Both the position numbers and the translations under genes were made by a program. The notes beneath the pieces were generated by a model. The model was not told where the DNA came from. It was given only the letters and a program-made list of their open reading frames with translations, and made no database searches. A DNA stretch of 64,000 bases from an uncultured Psychrobacter sp. GTDB taxonomy: Bacteria > Pseudomonadota > Gammaproteobacteria > Pseudomonadales > Moraxellaceae. The DNA is taken from positions 186,001 to 250,000 of the forward strand of contig NZ_CANMAH010000001.1 in NCBI RefSeq assembly GCF_947495825.1, written 5' to 3'. Positions 8,990 through 17,780 of the stretch are shown piece by piece. The first letter of the stretch is position 1, and each line of letters opens with the position of its first letter.

Positions 8990-9889
8990 TTAGTAGCGGC
9001 ATGATGAGCTACTACTAGTATGATGAAACCCCCATTTTCGATAGCCTTGCGTATCTAGATGAATCGCGCCAGTTGAGTACAACCCTAGCCCAAAATTGTG
9101 AGATTGACCTTGATACTGCCAATACTGGCACAAATTATCTTGTAAGTTGCTTAGCTGCCAAAAATCATCTGCGTATTCAGGTACCCAAATATCTATAGCG
9201 CCCGCAGTCATATGTTTGCTATTGTTTGCCCCACCTGCACAACCATTGAGACCTGGACTACGATATACCGAACGTATTTTACTACTTGCAGGCAAGATAC
9301 CCTGATTTTTTAGATTGGTATAAAGCCTCAAAGTAGGGACGATATTTGACCACAACTCTTGGGGCGGTAGCTGATAAGGCTCATAGCCACATTTATCCCA
9401 GCTACGTGCGGTAGTGAGTAGCTCTTCAAGTGGCGGTACGTTTTGCGCGCCAATCTGTGCGCTTAAATAACGATGATAATTGGCAACCTCTTGCGCCCGA
9501 AAGCTATTACTGTTTAACCAGTCAGCAAAATCCATACTGGCCGTACTATTATAAGTATTACTGGCTGTATTGTACTTGGGATTATACGTCACCTTTTTAA
9601 TGCTTGATGTATTATAATTGGGTCGACGAGTATTAACATTTACTCGTTTGTTCTCCTCAATCGATAGTTTGGCCTCAAGCTCATACTCGCGTTGTTTTTG
9701 TTCAATTAAACCTTGCATACTATCGCCACTTATTACGGTCGATCTGGTATTGGTAGAAGGTGCAACATAAGCATTGCTACTGCTATGACGCACTTGAATA
9801 CGGCGCTCGCTATCATTCAAAATCGCAGCATGTCCAATACTACTACTACAAACAATGAATATAGCTAGGGGCTTTATAATCGATGTCAT
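8990..9889 (-). CDS. M15-family-like D-Ala-D-Ala carboxypeptidase domain protein
   Basis: The C-terminal part carries the zinc peptidase signature SKHMTAGAIDIW (S-x-H-x-x-x-x-A-x-D type) plus a later HLD, as in M15/VanY-like peptidoglycan peptidases. From the ATG at 9889 the protein is 299 residues with a plausible signal peptide (IIKPLAIFIVCSSSIGHA). The open frame extends upstream to 10045, but that would bury the signal, so I prefer the shorter form; the ribosome site is weak in both. The middle is Asn/Thr/Ser-rich and probably a linker. It is divergent from rodA, consistent with a periplasmic cell-wall role. Substrate not proven. Confidence 0.75.
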   Translation of the reverse strand: MTSIIKPLAIFIVCSSSIGHAAILNDSERRIQVRHSSSNAYVAPSTNTRSTVISGDSMQGLIEQKQREYELEAKLSIEENKRVNVNTRRPNYNTSSIKKVTYNPKYNTASNTYNSTASMDFADWLNSNSFRAQEVANYHRYLSAQIGAQNVPPLEELLTTARSWDKCGYEPYQLPPQELWSNIVPTLRLYTNLKNQGILPASSKIRSVYRSPGLNGCAGGANNSKHMTAGAIDIWVPEYADDFWQLSNLQDNLCQYWQYQGQSHNFGLGLYSTGAIHLDTQGYRKWGFHHTSSSSSCRY

Positions 9890-10230
9890 ATGGGATTTTA
9901 GAGTTATAGAAGGACAGATGTCATTTTGAAGAATAAACATCTTAGTCTGTTTGCATACAGATTTATAGAAAGACTTATAAAGTCTATTATTTACATAAGT
10001 CATGTGAGTCGTTATTACTAATAAATATTTTATCGATACTATCAAATTTTACGCAAGCAAGCTAAACTATTGCTCCTGATAATGGTGAATAATCTTGCTA
10101 TTTACTTCTAGTATTGTCATTTTTTATAATTAGCTCATTCTTTTACTATTAATTCTTTGACTACTATATGACGCATACTTGCAAACCAGTCCTTTCCATA
10201 TACCTTCCTTGATTACAGTCACTCTTGCCT

Positions 10231-11373
10231 ATGTCCTCAAACCCCCAGTATCGCTTTTCGCGCCAGAGCCATCATTTCGGTCAACGTCATGAACGAACAC
10301 TGTTGCAACATATTCATATAGACCCATGGTTAACGATACTGTTACTACTTATCTGCTGTATTGGGTTGACTATCTTATATAGCGCCTCAACTCAAGATGT
10401 TGGTATGGTTCTGAGGCAAACAGTCAGCTACGGGGTCGCTTTTACAGTTATGTTTGTTATGGCGCAGATACCGCCTAGTCTATATCGTACGTTGACGCCT
10501 GTATTTTATGTAATGGGACTAATATTACTGGTATTGGTTGAGATTATTGGTGAAGTACGGATGGGAGCACAGCGCTGGATCAATTTACCAGGATTTGGCA
10601 GCGTTCAGCCATCAGAGTTTATGAAGCTTGGCATGCCAATGATGTGTGCATGGTTTTTATCCAAACGAGATTTGCCGCCGTCATTTTCTAGTATCATGAT
10701 TACTTTGGGCATTATCATTGTACCAGTCATACTAATTGCAAAAGAGCCAGATCTTGGTACATCATTACTGGTAGCAGCAAGCGGGCTCTTTGTTCTATTT
10801 TTGGCAGGGCTATCTTGGCGACTGATTTTAGCCGCAGCCATCCTAGCCGTACCTCTTGTCGCTATCGCTTGGAATTTTTTATTACATGATTATCAGCGCA
10901 CACGCGTACTAACGCTGCTAAACCCTGAAGCCGATGTCCAAGGGGCTGGCTGGAATATCATTCAATCAAAGACAGCCATAGGTTCTGGCGGTTTGTCAGG
11001 TAAAGGTTATTTGGAGGGCACACAGTCACAACTGCATTTTTTACCTGAAGGTCATACTGATTTTATTATCGCAGCTTTTTCAGAAGAGTTTGGCTTATTT
11101 GGCGTAATACTACTGATGCTGATATACGCATGCTTATTGGTACGTGCGCTCTATATTGCTTTTACGCATCCTGACAATTATAGTCGCCTACTGGCGGGCG
11201 CTATTGCTATGTCGTTTTTTGTCTATGTTTTCGTCAATGTCGGTATGGTAGGAGGCATTCTACCTGTAGTTGGCGTACCTCTACCCTTTATTAGTTATGG
11301 CGGCACCGCAATCGTGACATTAATGGGAGGGTTTGGACTTTTAATGTCTATTCACACTCATAGGGGCGATTAG
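10231..11373 (+). CDS. rodA: Rod shape-determining SEDS glycosyltransferase RodA
   Basis: This polytopic inner-membrane protein of the SEDS family polymerises lipid II in the elongasome with a class B PBP. The 380 residues include about ten hydrophobic helices, the segment VQPSEFMKLGMP, and the family-typical LPEGHTDFI and PLPFISYGGTA near the C-terminus. RodA rather than FtsW is favoured by length, by the RWI-LPGF region and by the lack of a division-cluster context. The ATG at 10231 is used; an in-frame TTG at 10225 is also possible. No mrdA (PBP2) gene is adjacent within the window, although they are often paired. Confidence 0.93.
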   Translation: MSSNPQYRFSRQSHHFGQRHERTLLQHIHIDPWLTILLLLICCIGLTILYSASTQDVGMVLRQTVSYGVAFTVMFVMAQIPPSLYRTLTPVFYVMGLILLVLVEIIGEVRMGAQRWINLPGFGSVQPSEFMKLGMPMMCAWFLSKRDLPPSFSSIMITLGIIIVPVILIAKEPDLGTSLLVAASGLFVLFLAGLSWRLILAAAILAVPLVAIAWNFLLHDYQRTRVLTLLNPEADVQGAGWNIIQSKTAIGSGGLSGKGYLEGTQSQLHFLPEGHTDFIIAAFSEEFGLFGVILLMLIYACLLVRALYIAFTHPDNYSRLLAGAIAMSFFVYVFVNVGMVGGILPVVGVPLPFISYGGTAIVTLMGGFGLLMSIHTHRGD

Positions 11374-11409
11374 AGCTAAACAAAGTTGAGCATCATATAA
11401 GACCACACG

Positions 11410-11443
11410 TTACCTGCTCATGGAACTATGTAGCAGGTTTTTT
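11410..11443 (+). terminator. Rho-independent terminator of rodA
   Basis: A 7-bp stem (ACCTGCT at 11412 with AGCAGGT ending at 11438) and 13-base loop are followed by a T run. It lies 38 bases after the rodA stop. Confidence 0.75.
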
Positions 11444-12275
11444 ATTACTTAACTCAAATCTTATATGCAGTTAATCTTGGATGAAATAAGTTCATAAACA
11501 TGCTACTGCTATAAACTTCAAATAACATTAGAAAAATTTAAATTAAAGTCAAAAAAAGTTCGTAAAAATATAGGTAAAAATATTGGGATATAAAATAGAA
11601 AGATAATTTATACACATTTATATATATTCATCATATGGTATATATAAAAATACATTATAAACAATATAAATTCGTATTAATGAATATATAGAGAACATAT
11701 AAAATTACGAAAACCAATTCTACAGATCAAGAAAGTAATCCTAATAAATAATTTACAAATATCGTGTACGTAGAAATTATAAACCATTGTTATTATTACA
11801 TAAATGTTTCTAAAGTTACTCAAATATACGGTTTTATATTTTTATATAATTGACATTTGTTATGATATTTTAATGCTTGCCATTTACAAAAAATTGCGGT
11901 ACTCTCTTTTTAATACTCTTTGATACATAACCAATACACAGTTAATAAAAAAGATTGCAATTAATTATATTCTGGTCGTAGCTACTCCGTATAGTGAGCA
12001 ATTAGTTTTTCAAAGTTACTACCTAATTTAACTGACTCATAACAAACCATCATAGTTATATTTTTGTTTTATTAATAACTGGTTTTGTTTTATTAATTTG
12101 CACTGTAAAGATTATCCATGTTTTAAGACCTATATAAAGACCACTCTTACTCTACCGATCTTGTACTATCGGTAAGTATAGTAAAGCTGTCACGCTATCA
12201 GAGTTATTCGTTTTTATTGTGTTCATTATAAGGTTTTAAATATTGGGTCTTAATATATAAGTTATAGAGGTACCT
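11444..12275. other. Long AT-rich gene-free region upstream of rlpA
   Basis: About 830 bases hold no ORF of 60 codons on either strand and no RNA gene I can recognise. Base composition is visibly AT-richer than the surroundings, especially 11540-11900, with many ATATA and A/T runs. A TTGACA hexamer is at 11850-11855. A 15-base direct repeat (TTTTGTTTTATTAAT) occurs at 12062 and 12083, spaced exactly 21 bases. The rlpA ribosome site (GAGG) is at the right end. Confidence 0.6.
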
Positions 12276-12890
12276 ATGAATAAGCGTCTATCTGGTTTAC
12301 TTACAATGTCAGTGTGTTTGTTTGCTGGCTCTGCAGTAGCTTCTAATGCTAACGCAGTTGAAGCAAAAACGTCTCTTACGACTTTGTCTCAAGATAACGC
12401 CTCCCATATTGATCGTGTCCTTGGTGAGCTTACTCGTCAACATGATAATGCTTCAAGCTTAGTAAAATCTGCGCGTCAACCAGTATCGCTAGCTATTAAC
12501 AGCTCTTTGCTAGCTGATGATACGAGTCAAGTTACCGATGATGAAGATGTATTAGAGCGATTGACTGCTGTTGCTTCTAATTCTGTCAGTAAATTTAAGC
12601 AAACTGGCCTTGCTTCTTGGTATGGTCGTAAGTTTCATGGTCGTAAAACAGCCAGCGGTGATACTTTTGATATGAATGGTCTGACCGCTGCTCATCGCTC
12701 GTTGCCATTGAATTGCTATGTAAAAGTGACCAATAAAACCAACGGCAAAAGTGTGGTTGTAAAGGTAAATGATCGAGGTCCATTCCATGGCAATCGCGTT
12801 CTAGATTTGTCTTATGGTGCAGCCAAACGTTTGGGTATTACCAATAAAGGCGTTGGTAATGTGTCAATTGAACGTGTTTCAGGTCCATAG
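12276..12890 (+). CDS. rlpA: RlpA-type double-psi beta-barrel septal ring protein
   Basis: The 204-residue protein has a signal peptide (SGLLTMSVCLFAGSAVASNA), a variable linker to about residue 108, and a C-terminal RlpA-like DPBB domain. GLASWYGRKFHGRKTASGD starts at 111 and VNDRGPFHGNRVLDLSYGAA at 164, matching the family signature, including the Glu/Asp-type residues of lytic transglycosylase-like barrels. It lacks the SPOR domain found in longer RlpA proteins such as that of Pseudomonas, so septal targeting by denuded glycan binding is not expected. No lipobox cysteine is obvious. GAGG lies five bases before the ATG. Confidence 0.85.
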   Translation: MNKRLSGLLTMSVCLFAGSAVASNANAVEAKTSLTTLSQDNASHIDRVLGELTRQHDNASSLVKSARQPVSLAINSSLLADDTSQVTDDEDVLERLTAVASNSVSKFKQTGLASWYGRKFHGRKTASGDTFDMNGLTAAHRSLPLNCYVKVTNKTNGKSVVVKVNDRGPFHGNRVLDLSYGAAKRLGITNKGVGNVSIERVSGP

Positions 12891-12990
12891 TTGTATTCTA
12901 AAGTTGACGCTTGTAAAATTGCATGAGAACTATAAGCATGTAGAAGCAGGCATATAAAAACTATTCCTCTAAAAACGCCTAAAAATATAA

Positions 12991-13027
12991 AAAAGTGTCA
13001 AACTTATATAAGTTTGACACTTTTTTT
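12991..13027. terminator. Bidirectional terminator between rlpA and radA
   Basis: A long perfect stem (AAAAGTGTCAAACTTAT paired with ATAAGTTTGACACTTTT) lies between convergent genes and ends in T runs on both strands. It should stop transcripts from both sides. Confidence 0.9.
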
Positions 13028-13080
13028 ATGGTTACTGTCTTTAAAAGTTATTTTGTTGACATATCCTTTTATTGACACAA

Positions 13081-14526
13081 CTAATAAATCTCAAACGCTC
13101 TTTCTATTGCATCATCTAAGCGCTCTACAGCATGTACGACAATACCCTTAAACTGCGGAGAGTCACTGGCAGGGGCATTTGACTTTGGGATAATAGCGTG
13201 AGTAAAACCGTGCTTCATGGCTTCTTTTAAGCGCTCTTGTCCGTTTGGTACAGGGCGAATCTCGCCCGACAAACCTACCTCACCAAACACTGCCAATGAT
13301 GAAGGTAATGGCTTTTCTCTAATACTTGACGCACAAGCTAATAATACTGCCAAATCAGAGCCCGTTTCTATTACTTTGACGCCGCCAACTACGTTGACAT
13401 AAACGTCTTGTCCACTGGTATGAATACCGCCATGACGGTGCATCACGGCAAGTAGCATCGATAAACGCTGAAAATCAAGCCCTAGTGCCATACGTCTTGG
13501 CTGCCCTTGTGAGTCATCGACCAACGCCTGTACCTCAACCAATAGCGGACGCGTACCTTCACGGCTAACCATCACCACTGATCCTGCAACAGGCTTATCA
13601 TAGCGACTCAGAAATATAGCAGATGGATTGGCAACCTCTTTAAGACCCATATCTGTCATCCCAAAGATGCCCAACTCATTGACCGCGCCAAAGCGGTTTT
13701 TGACAGCACGGATCATTCTAAATCTTGAATCAGACTGGCCTTCAAAGTACAAAACTGTATCAACCATATGCTCAAGCACACGTGGTCCCGCAAGCGTACC
13801 TTCTTTGGTCACATGGCCAACCAAAAATAAAGCTGTTCCCGTTTGTTTGGCATAACGAGTCAAAATCGCTGCCGACTCACGTATTTGACTAACGCCGCCT
13901 GGAGCCGAATTGATGGCATCCGTATAAATGGTTTGAATCGAATCAATAATAGCAATGGCAGGCTGCTCTTGAGTCAAGGCAGCACAAATAGTTTCTACAT
14001 TGGTCTCAGCCAACACTCGCAAGCGATCAGCAGGCAAGTCTAGACGTTTGGCTCGCATCGCCACCTGTGCCAGTGATTCTTCCCCTGTGACATAAAGCGC
14101 ACTACCTGCTAATGAATCAGCACGCGCCATATTGGTCGCTGTTTGAAGTAAGATAGTAGATTTACCAATACCTGGATCACCACCTATTAGTACCACGGAA
14201 CCCGCTACCAGCCCGCCGCCCAATACTCGATCAAACTCCCCAATACCTGTTGGTAGTCGTGTATCTAATGTCATGCTAACGGCATTAAGTGGCATAACTG
14301 CACTTTGCGTTCCTGAATAATTCCCTGTCGAGGTACTACCGTTTGCACTGCGCGGTGCTGCTCGATTGGCAGCGGGTTTGGCTGTGTTTTTATTATGATG
14401 TGGCATGCTGACATTTGGTGCTTCAACCAAACTGTTCCATTCGCCACAGTCAGAGCACTGTCCTGACCATTTACCAAAATGCGCACCGCAGTGCTGACAG
14501 ACATAGCTACTTTTGTTTTTTGCCAT
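13081..14526 (-). CDS. radA: DNA repair protein RadA
   Basis: RadA (Sms) is a RecA-related hexameric helicase that drives branch migration in recombination. The 481 residues begin with a CxxC...CxxC zinc finger (YVCQHCGAHFGKWSGQCSDC). The Walker A motif is GGDPGIGKST, followed by the RadA-specific KNRFG motif (AVKNRFGAVNELG) and a C-terminal Lon-protease-like domain (DVYVNVVGGVKV...). A Ser/Asn-rich segment separates the finger from the ATPase core. All hallmark motifs are intact. It stands alone; lptB lies 312 bases upstream on the same strand. Confidence 0.97.
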   Translation of the reverse strand: MAKNKSSYVCQHCGAHFGKWSGQCSDCGEWNSLVEAPNVSMPHHNKNTAKPAANRAAPRSANGSTSTGNYSGTQSAVMPLNAVSMTLDTRLPTGIGEFDRVLGGGLVAGSVVLIGGDPGIGKSTILLQTATNMARADSLAGSALYVTGEESLAQVAMRAKRLDLPADRLRVLAETNVETICAALTQEQPAIAIIDSIQTIYTDAINSAPGGVSQIRESAAILTRYAKQTGTALFLVGHVTKEGTLAGPRVLEHMVDTVLYFEGQSDSRFRMIRAVKNRFGAVNELGIFGMTDMGLKEVANPSAIFLSRYDKPVAGSVVMVSREGTRPLLVEVQALVDDSQGQPRRMALGLDFQRLSMLLAVMHRHGGIHTSGQDVYVNVVGGVKVIETGSDLAVLLACASSIREKPLPSSLAVFGEVGLSGEIRPVPNGQERLKEAMKHGFTHAIIPKSNAPASDSPQFKGIVVHAVERLDDAIERAFEIY

Positions 14527-14838
14527 CGTGTATGCGCCCTATTTAAATTGCGAGTTAAAAAGAGGTCAAAATACTGTTATTAAAGTATTGTTAGTTATAG
14601 AAAAAGAGGCATCATAGATTATGATGAATTAATAATCGCTTTGATAAGAAAGAATAAGGTTGGATATGTTGAATATAGCCCAATGGTCACTGACCAAGAC
14701 CATTGGTGCATAGTTGAGATACTTTAATTAAATGGTGCTGACAGACAAAAACTCAAGGTCAATGAGGCGTCATAAGTGTGTGCTTAATCATCTATTAACG
14801 CATTTTTTGAGCAATAAAAAGCCAATGCAAACCATGAC
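14527..14838. other. Intergenic spacer lptB-radA with nested palindrome
   Basis: This 312-base spacer separates two minus-strand genes. It holds a perfect 9-bp inverted repeat (CCAATGGTC at 14680-14688, GACCATTGG at 14698-14706). An overlapping alternative hairpin (TGGTCA with TGACCA) sits inside it. There is no T run, so a standard terminator is not supported. No ORF is seen. Confidence 0.45.
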
Positions 14839-15642
14839 CTACACTTGGAAATCTTTACCTAAGTAAACCGATTTTACCAGCTCATTGTCTAAGATTTCAC
14901 ATGCCGTACCTTCAGCAATGATGGCCCCCTCTGAGACAATGTAAGCTTTTTCACAGATAGCGAGTGTCTCGCGTACGTTGTGATCGGTAATAAGTACGCC
15001 TATACCTCGATTTTTTAACGTTAGGATGACATCTTTAATATCACCAACTGAGATGGGATCAACCCCAGCGAAAGGCTCATCTAACAAGATAAACTTGGGG
15101 TCAGCGGCCAAGGCGCGTGCAATCTCGCAGCGACGACGCTCACCGCCTGAGACGCTCATGCCCAATGACTTTCGTACATGCTCTAAATGGAATTCTCCAA
15201 TCAGCTTTTCAAGCTCTTGCTTTTGCTGATTAGCTGATAGCTCTTTACGAGTTTGTAAAATAGCTAAAATATTTTCTTCAATAGATAGCTTACGAAAAAT
15301 AGAGGCTTCTTGCGGCAAATAACCAATACCAGCTCGAGCACGCTCATGCATGGCATACTTGGACAAATCCATTTTACCCAAGGTTACACGGCCTTTGTCC
15401 ATATTGACCAAACCAACCACCATATAAAAGCTGGTTGTCTTACCTGCACCATTGGGCCCTAATAGCCCAACCACTTGACCTTGCTCAACCGAGAACGAGA
15501 CATCTTTGACTACCCAGCGCTTACCGTAACGTTTGCCTAAATTTTGCATCGTCAGCCGTTCAACAGTGGGCGTAGATGTGTCATTTAACATAGATGTATT
15601 GTGACCATCGAGGTCGCTATTAAAACTACTATTATCGCTCAT
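14839..15642 (-). CDS. lptB: LPS export ABC transporter ATP-binding protein LptB
   Basis: LptB powers extraction of lipopolysaccharide from the inner membrane with LptF/LptG and passes it to LptC and LptA. Walker A is [16 protein letters not shown], the ABC signature [16 protein letters not shown], and Walker [14 protein letters not shown], followed by the switch His in ITDHNVRE. It has 267 residues, about 25 more than E. coli LptB, from an N-terminal Ser/Asp/Thr-rich extension. It is the last gene of kdsD-kdsC-lptC-lptA-lptB on the minus strand. lptF/lptG are not in the window, as is usual. Confidence 0.97.
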   Translation of the reverse strand: MSDNSSFNSDLDGHNTSMLNDTSTPTVERLTMQNLGKRYGKRWVVKDVSFSVEQGQVVGLLGPNGAGKTTSFYMVVGLVNMDKGRVTLGKMDLSKYAMHERARAGIGYLPQEASIFRKLSIEENILAILQTRKELSANQQKQELEKLIGEFHLEHVRKSLGMSVSGGERRRCEIARALAADPKFILLDEPFAGVDPISVGDIKDVILTLKNRGIGVLITDHNVRETLAICEKAYIVSEGAIIAEGTACEILDNELVKSVYLGKDFQV

Positions 15643-15695
15643 ACGTTACTCATACTAAGGCAAATTTAAATGCTGATAAGACTTGGTAAATTGTT

Positions 15696-16250
15696 TTAGC
15701 GTATACTGCTTTGATTGGTACTATTATTGGGCGGAAGTACCAACTCAACACGCTGATTGCCACCAGCTGTCGCTTCGACATCGCCAGCTTTTAGGCTATA
15801 ACGAATGACATTACCAGCAAAGCTGGCGCCGTTTTGCACCAGTTTCGCATTACCCGTTAAAGTAATAATACCGCTCACCGCATTGTAATCAATCTTGTTT
15901 GCCTGACCTTTTGCTAGACCTTTTTCTTGAGTGATAACTTGTTGCATGGTCGCTGGACGTCCGGTCGCCACTGCTGAATTGATGCTGCGCTGCTGCGATA
16001 AATTCACAGTGATATCATCAGCGGTAAGCTTTAATGTGCCTTGGGTAATAATGACATTACCAGAGTAACTAGTGACACCTGTACGCTCACTATAGGTCGC
16101 TTTATCTGCCAACAATTTAATGGGCTGGTTAGCATCTGATGGCAACGCATGACTATATAGCGGTAATGCTATTAGCATAGCTGTCGGCAACACACGTAAT
16201 ATTTGCGACATATAATTTTGGCTAATGACAGGCAAAAAGTTAGATTTCAT
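15696..16250 (-). CDS. lptA: Lipopolysaccharide transport periplasmic protein LptA
   Basis: LptA forms the periplasmic beta-jellyroll bridge that carries LPS to LptD/E. The 184-residue protein has a signal region (ILRVLPTAMLIALPLYSHA) and an OstA-type domain with the expected phrases ADKATYSERTGVTSYSGNV and ITLTGNAKLVQNGASFAGN. The ATG at 16250 gives a 13-residue leader before an in-frame Met that may be the true start of the signal peptide; neither has a strong ribosome site. lptB follows after 53 bases. Unusually, lptA is separated from lptC by 322 bases that hold a repeat element. Confidence 0.93.
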   Translation of the reverse strand: MKSNFLPVISQNYMSQILRVLPTAMLIALPLYSHALPSDANQPIKLLADKATYSERTGVTSYSGNVIITQGTLKLTADDITVNLSQQRSINSAVATGRPATMQQVITQEKGLAKGQANKIDYNAVSGIITLTGNAKLVQNGASFAGNVIRYSLKAGDVEATAGGNQRVELVLPPNNSTNQSSIR

Positions 16251-16394
16251 AAGCAGTTACTCTTTTAGAGTGAGAAAGTGATAAGTAGTAGACAAGCAAA
16301 AGCTATTAGAAAGTACGAGCAACCTAGATTGATTACATGAATAAGTAGCAATAAGCGAGCCAATTACTACTATTACCTTTACCAACTCGTTTTT

Positions 16395-16530
16395 AAATAA
16401 AACAGATACATTATATTTCAATGCGGAACTGGTATAAATTTTTTTGGCGTGCTGTGCTTGCGCCGCTGGCTCGATGCTGCGTAAAATTCATCCCAGTCCC
16501 ACTGTATCGTTTTTATACTGAACTCACTAT
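16395..16530 (-). repeat. Dispersed hairpin element, copy C, inside the lpt operon
   Basis: Read on the minus strand, this copy has the outer segment AAACGATACAGTG, an arm GGGACTGGGATGAATTTTAC, the conserved loop start GCAGCATC and loop end GCACAGCACGC, then a complementary arm ending in ACCAGTTCC. The arms pair imperfectly, with G-T wobbles. The outer flank resembles that of copy A (ATGTATCTG followed by TTTATTT). The loop is about 35 bases against 32 in copies A and B, and its middle is diverged. It accounts for the lptA-lptC gap. Boundaries are approximate. Confidence 0.7.
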
Positions 16531-16572
16531 ATTTTAAACTATCTAAAGCAATAATACGTAATATACAAGATA

Positions 16573-17160
16573 TTAAAATAAAGCTTGGTCCTGACGCTCA
16601 GCAGGCGTAAAAGTCACAGCCACTTGTCCAAACTCATATTCACCAGTTTCAAGATTAGCCTTCATACTAGAAGCCTCAAAGCGATTCATACCCTGTTCAA
16701 CTTTAACAGATTCATCACTATAGACTTGACGAGACTTGGTGTTTCCTTTAAGCGTTTGGCCTGTAACTTTAATAGGTTCAATATCTGATGCACCATCCGC
16801 TTTGTCTTCACTGACTAACGTAAAACCACCAGACAGACGCAGCTCTCCTGTTTGTTGGTTGATAGTGGCACTACCTGCTTGGATCTGATAACGCTGTTCA
16901 TCAGATGGCTCCCAGTTCATGGTAATACCTGACATCTCATCTTGGTTGGTCACTGGATTATGCGTCAGTGAGTCGGCATTTACCTCGTATTCAGTCTCAC
17001 CTTCTTCATTGGTTTGTACCGCTTTTATATCAGTCGCTTCATAATCAACCTCAGAGGCTTCTATGTTTACTGGCGGTGTGACCTTACCTTGTTGTTGAAA
17101 AAACCAACCAGCAATACCGGCGATGATTAAAGCTAGAACAACTAAGACACGAGTATTCAC
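16573..17160 (-). CDS. lptC: LPS export system protein LptC
   Basis: This 195-residue bitopic protein links LptBFG to LptA. An N-terminal membrane anchor (VLVVLALIIAGIAGWFF) is followed by a periplasmic OstA-like beta-jellyroll (AGSATINQQTGELRLSGG and KSRQVYSDESVKVEQG). The start is GTG, overlapping the kdsC stop as GTGA, which indicates translational coupling. Length is typical. After lptC the operon is interrupted by the repeat element before lptA. Confidence 0.93.
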   Translation of the reverse strand: MNTRVLVVLALIIAGIAGWFFQQQGKVTPPVNIEASEVDYEATDIKAVQTNEEGETEYEVNADSLTHNPVTNQDEMSGITMNWEPSDEQRYQIQAGSATINQQTGELRLSGGFTLVSEDKADGASDIEPIKVTGQTLKGNTKSRQVYSDESVKVEQGMNRFEASSMKANLETGEYEFGQVAVTFTPAERQDQALF

Positions 17161-17723
17161 GATAAGTTATCCTGCGCTGGTACTTCATCAAGTGTATAGT
17201 GCGCAATAAAGTCTTGATATCGCCCATGACCTTTTAAAATCAGATCACATACTTCACGCACTGCCCCCATCCCGCCAACGCGCGTCGTTACCATATCGCT
17301 GCGATTAATAACCTCAGCATGAGCATTGGGTACTGTCGCAGCAAAGCCGACGGTTTGCAGAGCTTTAATATCAGGTAAATCATCACCCATATAAGCGCAG
17401 TCGGCAGCAGTAATATCGAGCGCTGGATCTAAGCTAGACAGCAGCTCTTTTAAGGCGATAAGCTTATCATCACGACCTTGCACCACATAGTTGATGCCTA
17501 TCTCTGCGGCGCGCTTATTGACCATAGGGCTATTACGGCCTGTAATAATGGCAGTTAAAATACCATAGCGTGCCAAAGACTTGATACCGACTCCATCTTG
17601 TACCGAAAACGCTTTAGTCTCAATGCCATTAGCATCGTAGATAATCTGACCATTTGATAAGATACCATCAACGTCCAAGACCAACATTTTGACCAGCCCT
17701 GCTTTTTCGATTAAGTCTTGCAT
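17157..17723 (-). CDS. kdsC: 3-deoxy-D-manno-octulosonate 8-phosphate phosphatase KdsC
   Basis: KdsC hydrolyses KDO 8-phosphate to KDO for the LPS core. The 188-residue HAD-family protein has the nucleophile motif LVLDVDGILSNG near residue 17, the motif II segment AIITGRNS and motif IV GDDLPDIKAL. It lacks a large cap, as expected for the tetrameric KdsC type. It lies between kdsD (58 bases upstream) and lptC (4-base overlap), the common gene order. Confidence 0.96.
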   Translation of the reverse strand: MQDLIEKAGLVKMLVLDVDGILSNGQIIYDANGIETKAFSVQDGVGIKSLARYGILTAIITGRNSPMVNKRAAEIGINYVVQGRDDKLIALKELLSSLDPALDITAADCAYMGDDLPDIKALQTVGFAATVPNAHAEVINRSDMVTTRVGGMGAVREVCDLILKGHGRYQDFIAHYTLDEVPAQDNLS

Positions 17724-17780
17724 AATTTATCTCTTATAAAATCTTATTATTTGAATGTAAAACCTACTCGGTTTAAGCGC

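Noticed and set aside
9890-10045. N-terminal extension of the M15-like protein
   Set aside because: It would bury a clear signal peptide. It is kept as an alternative only.
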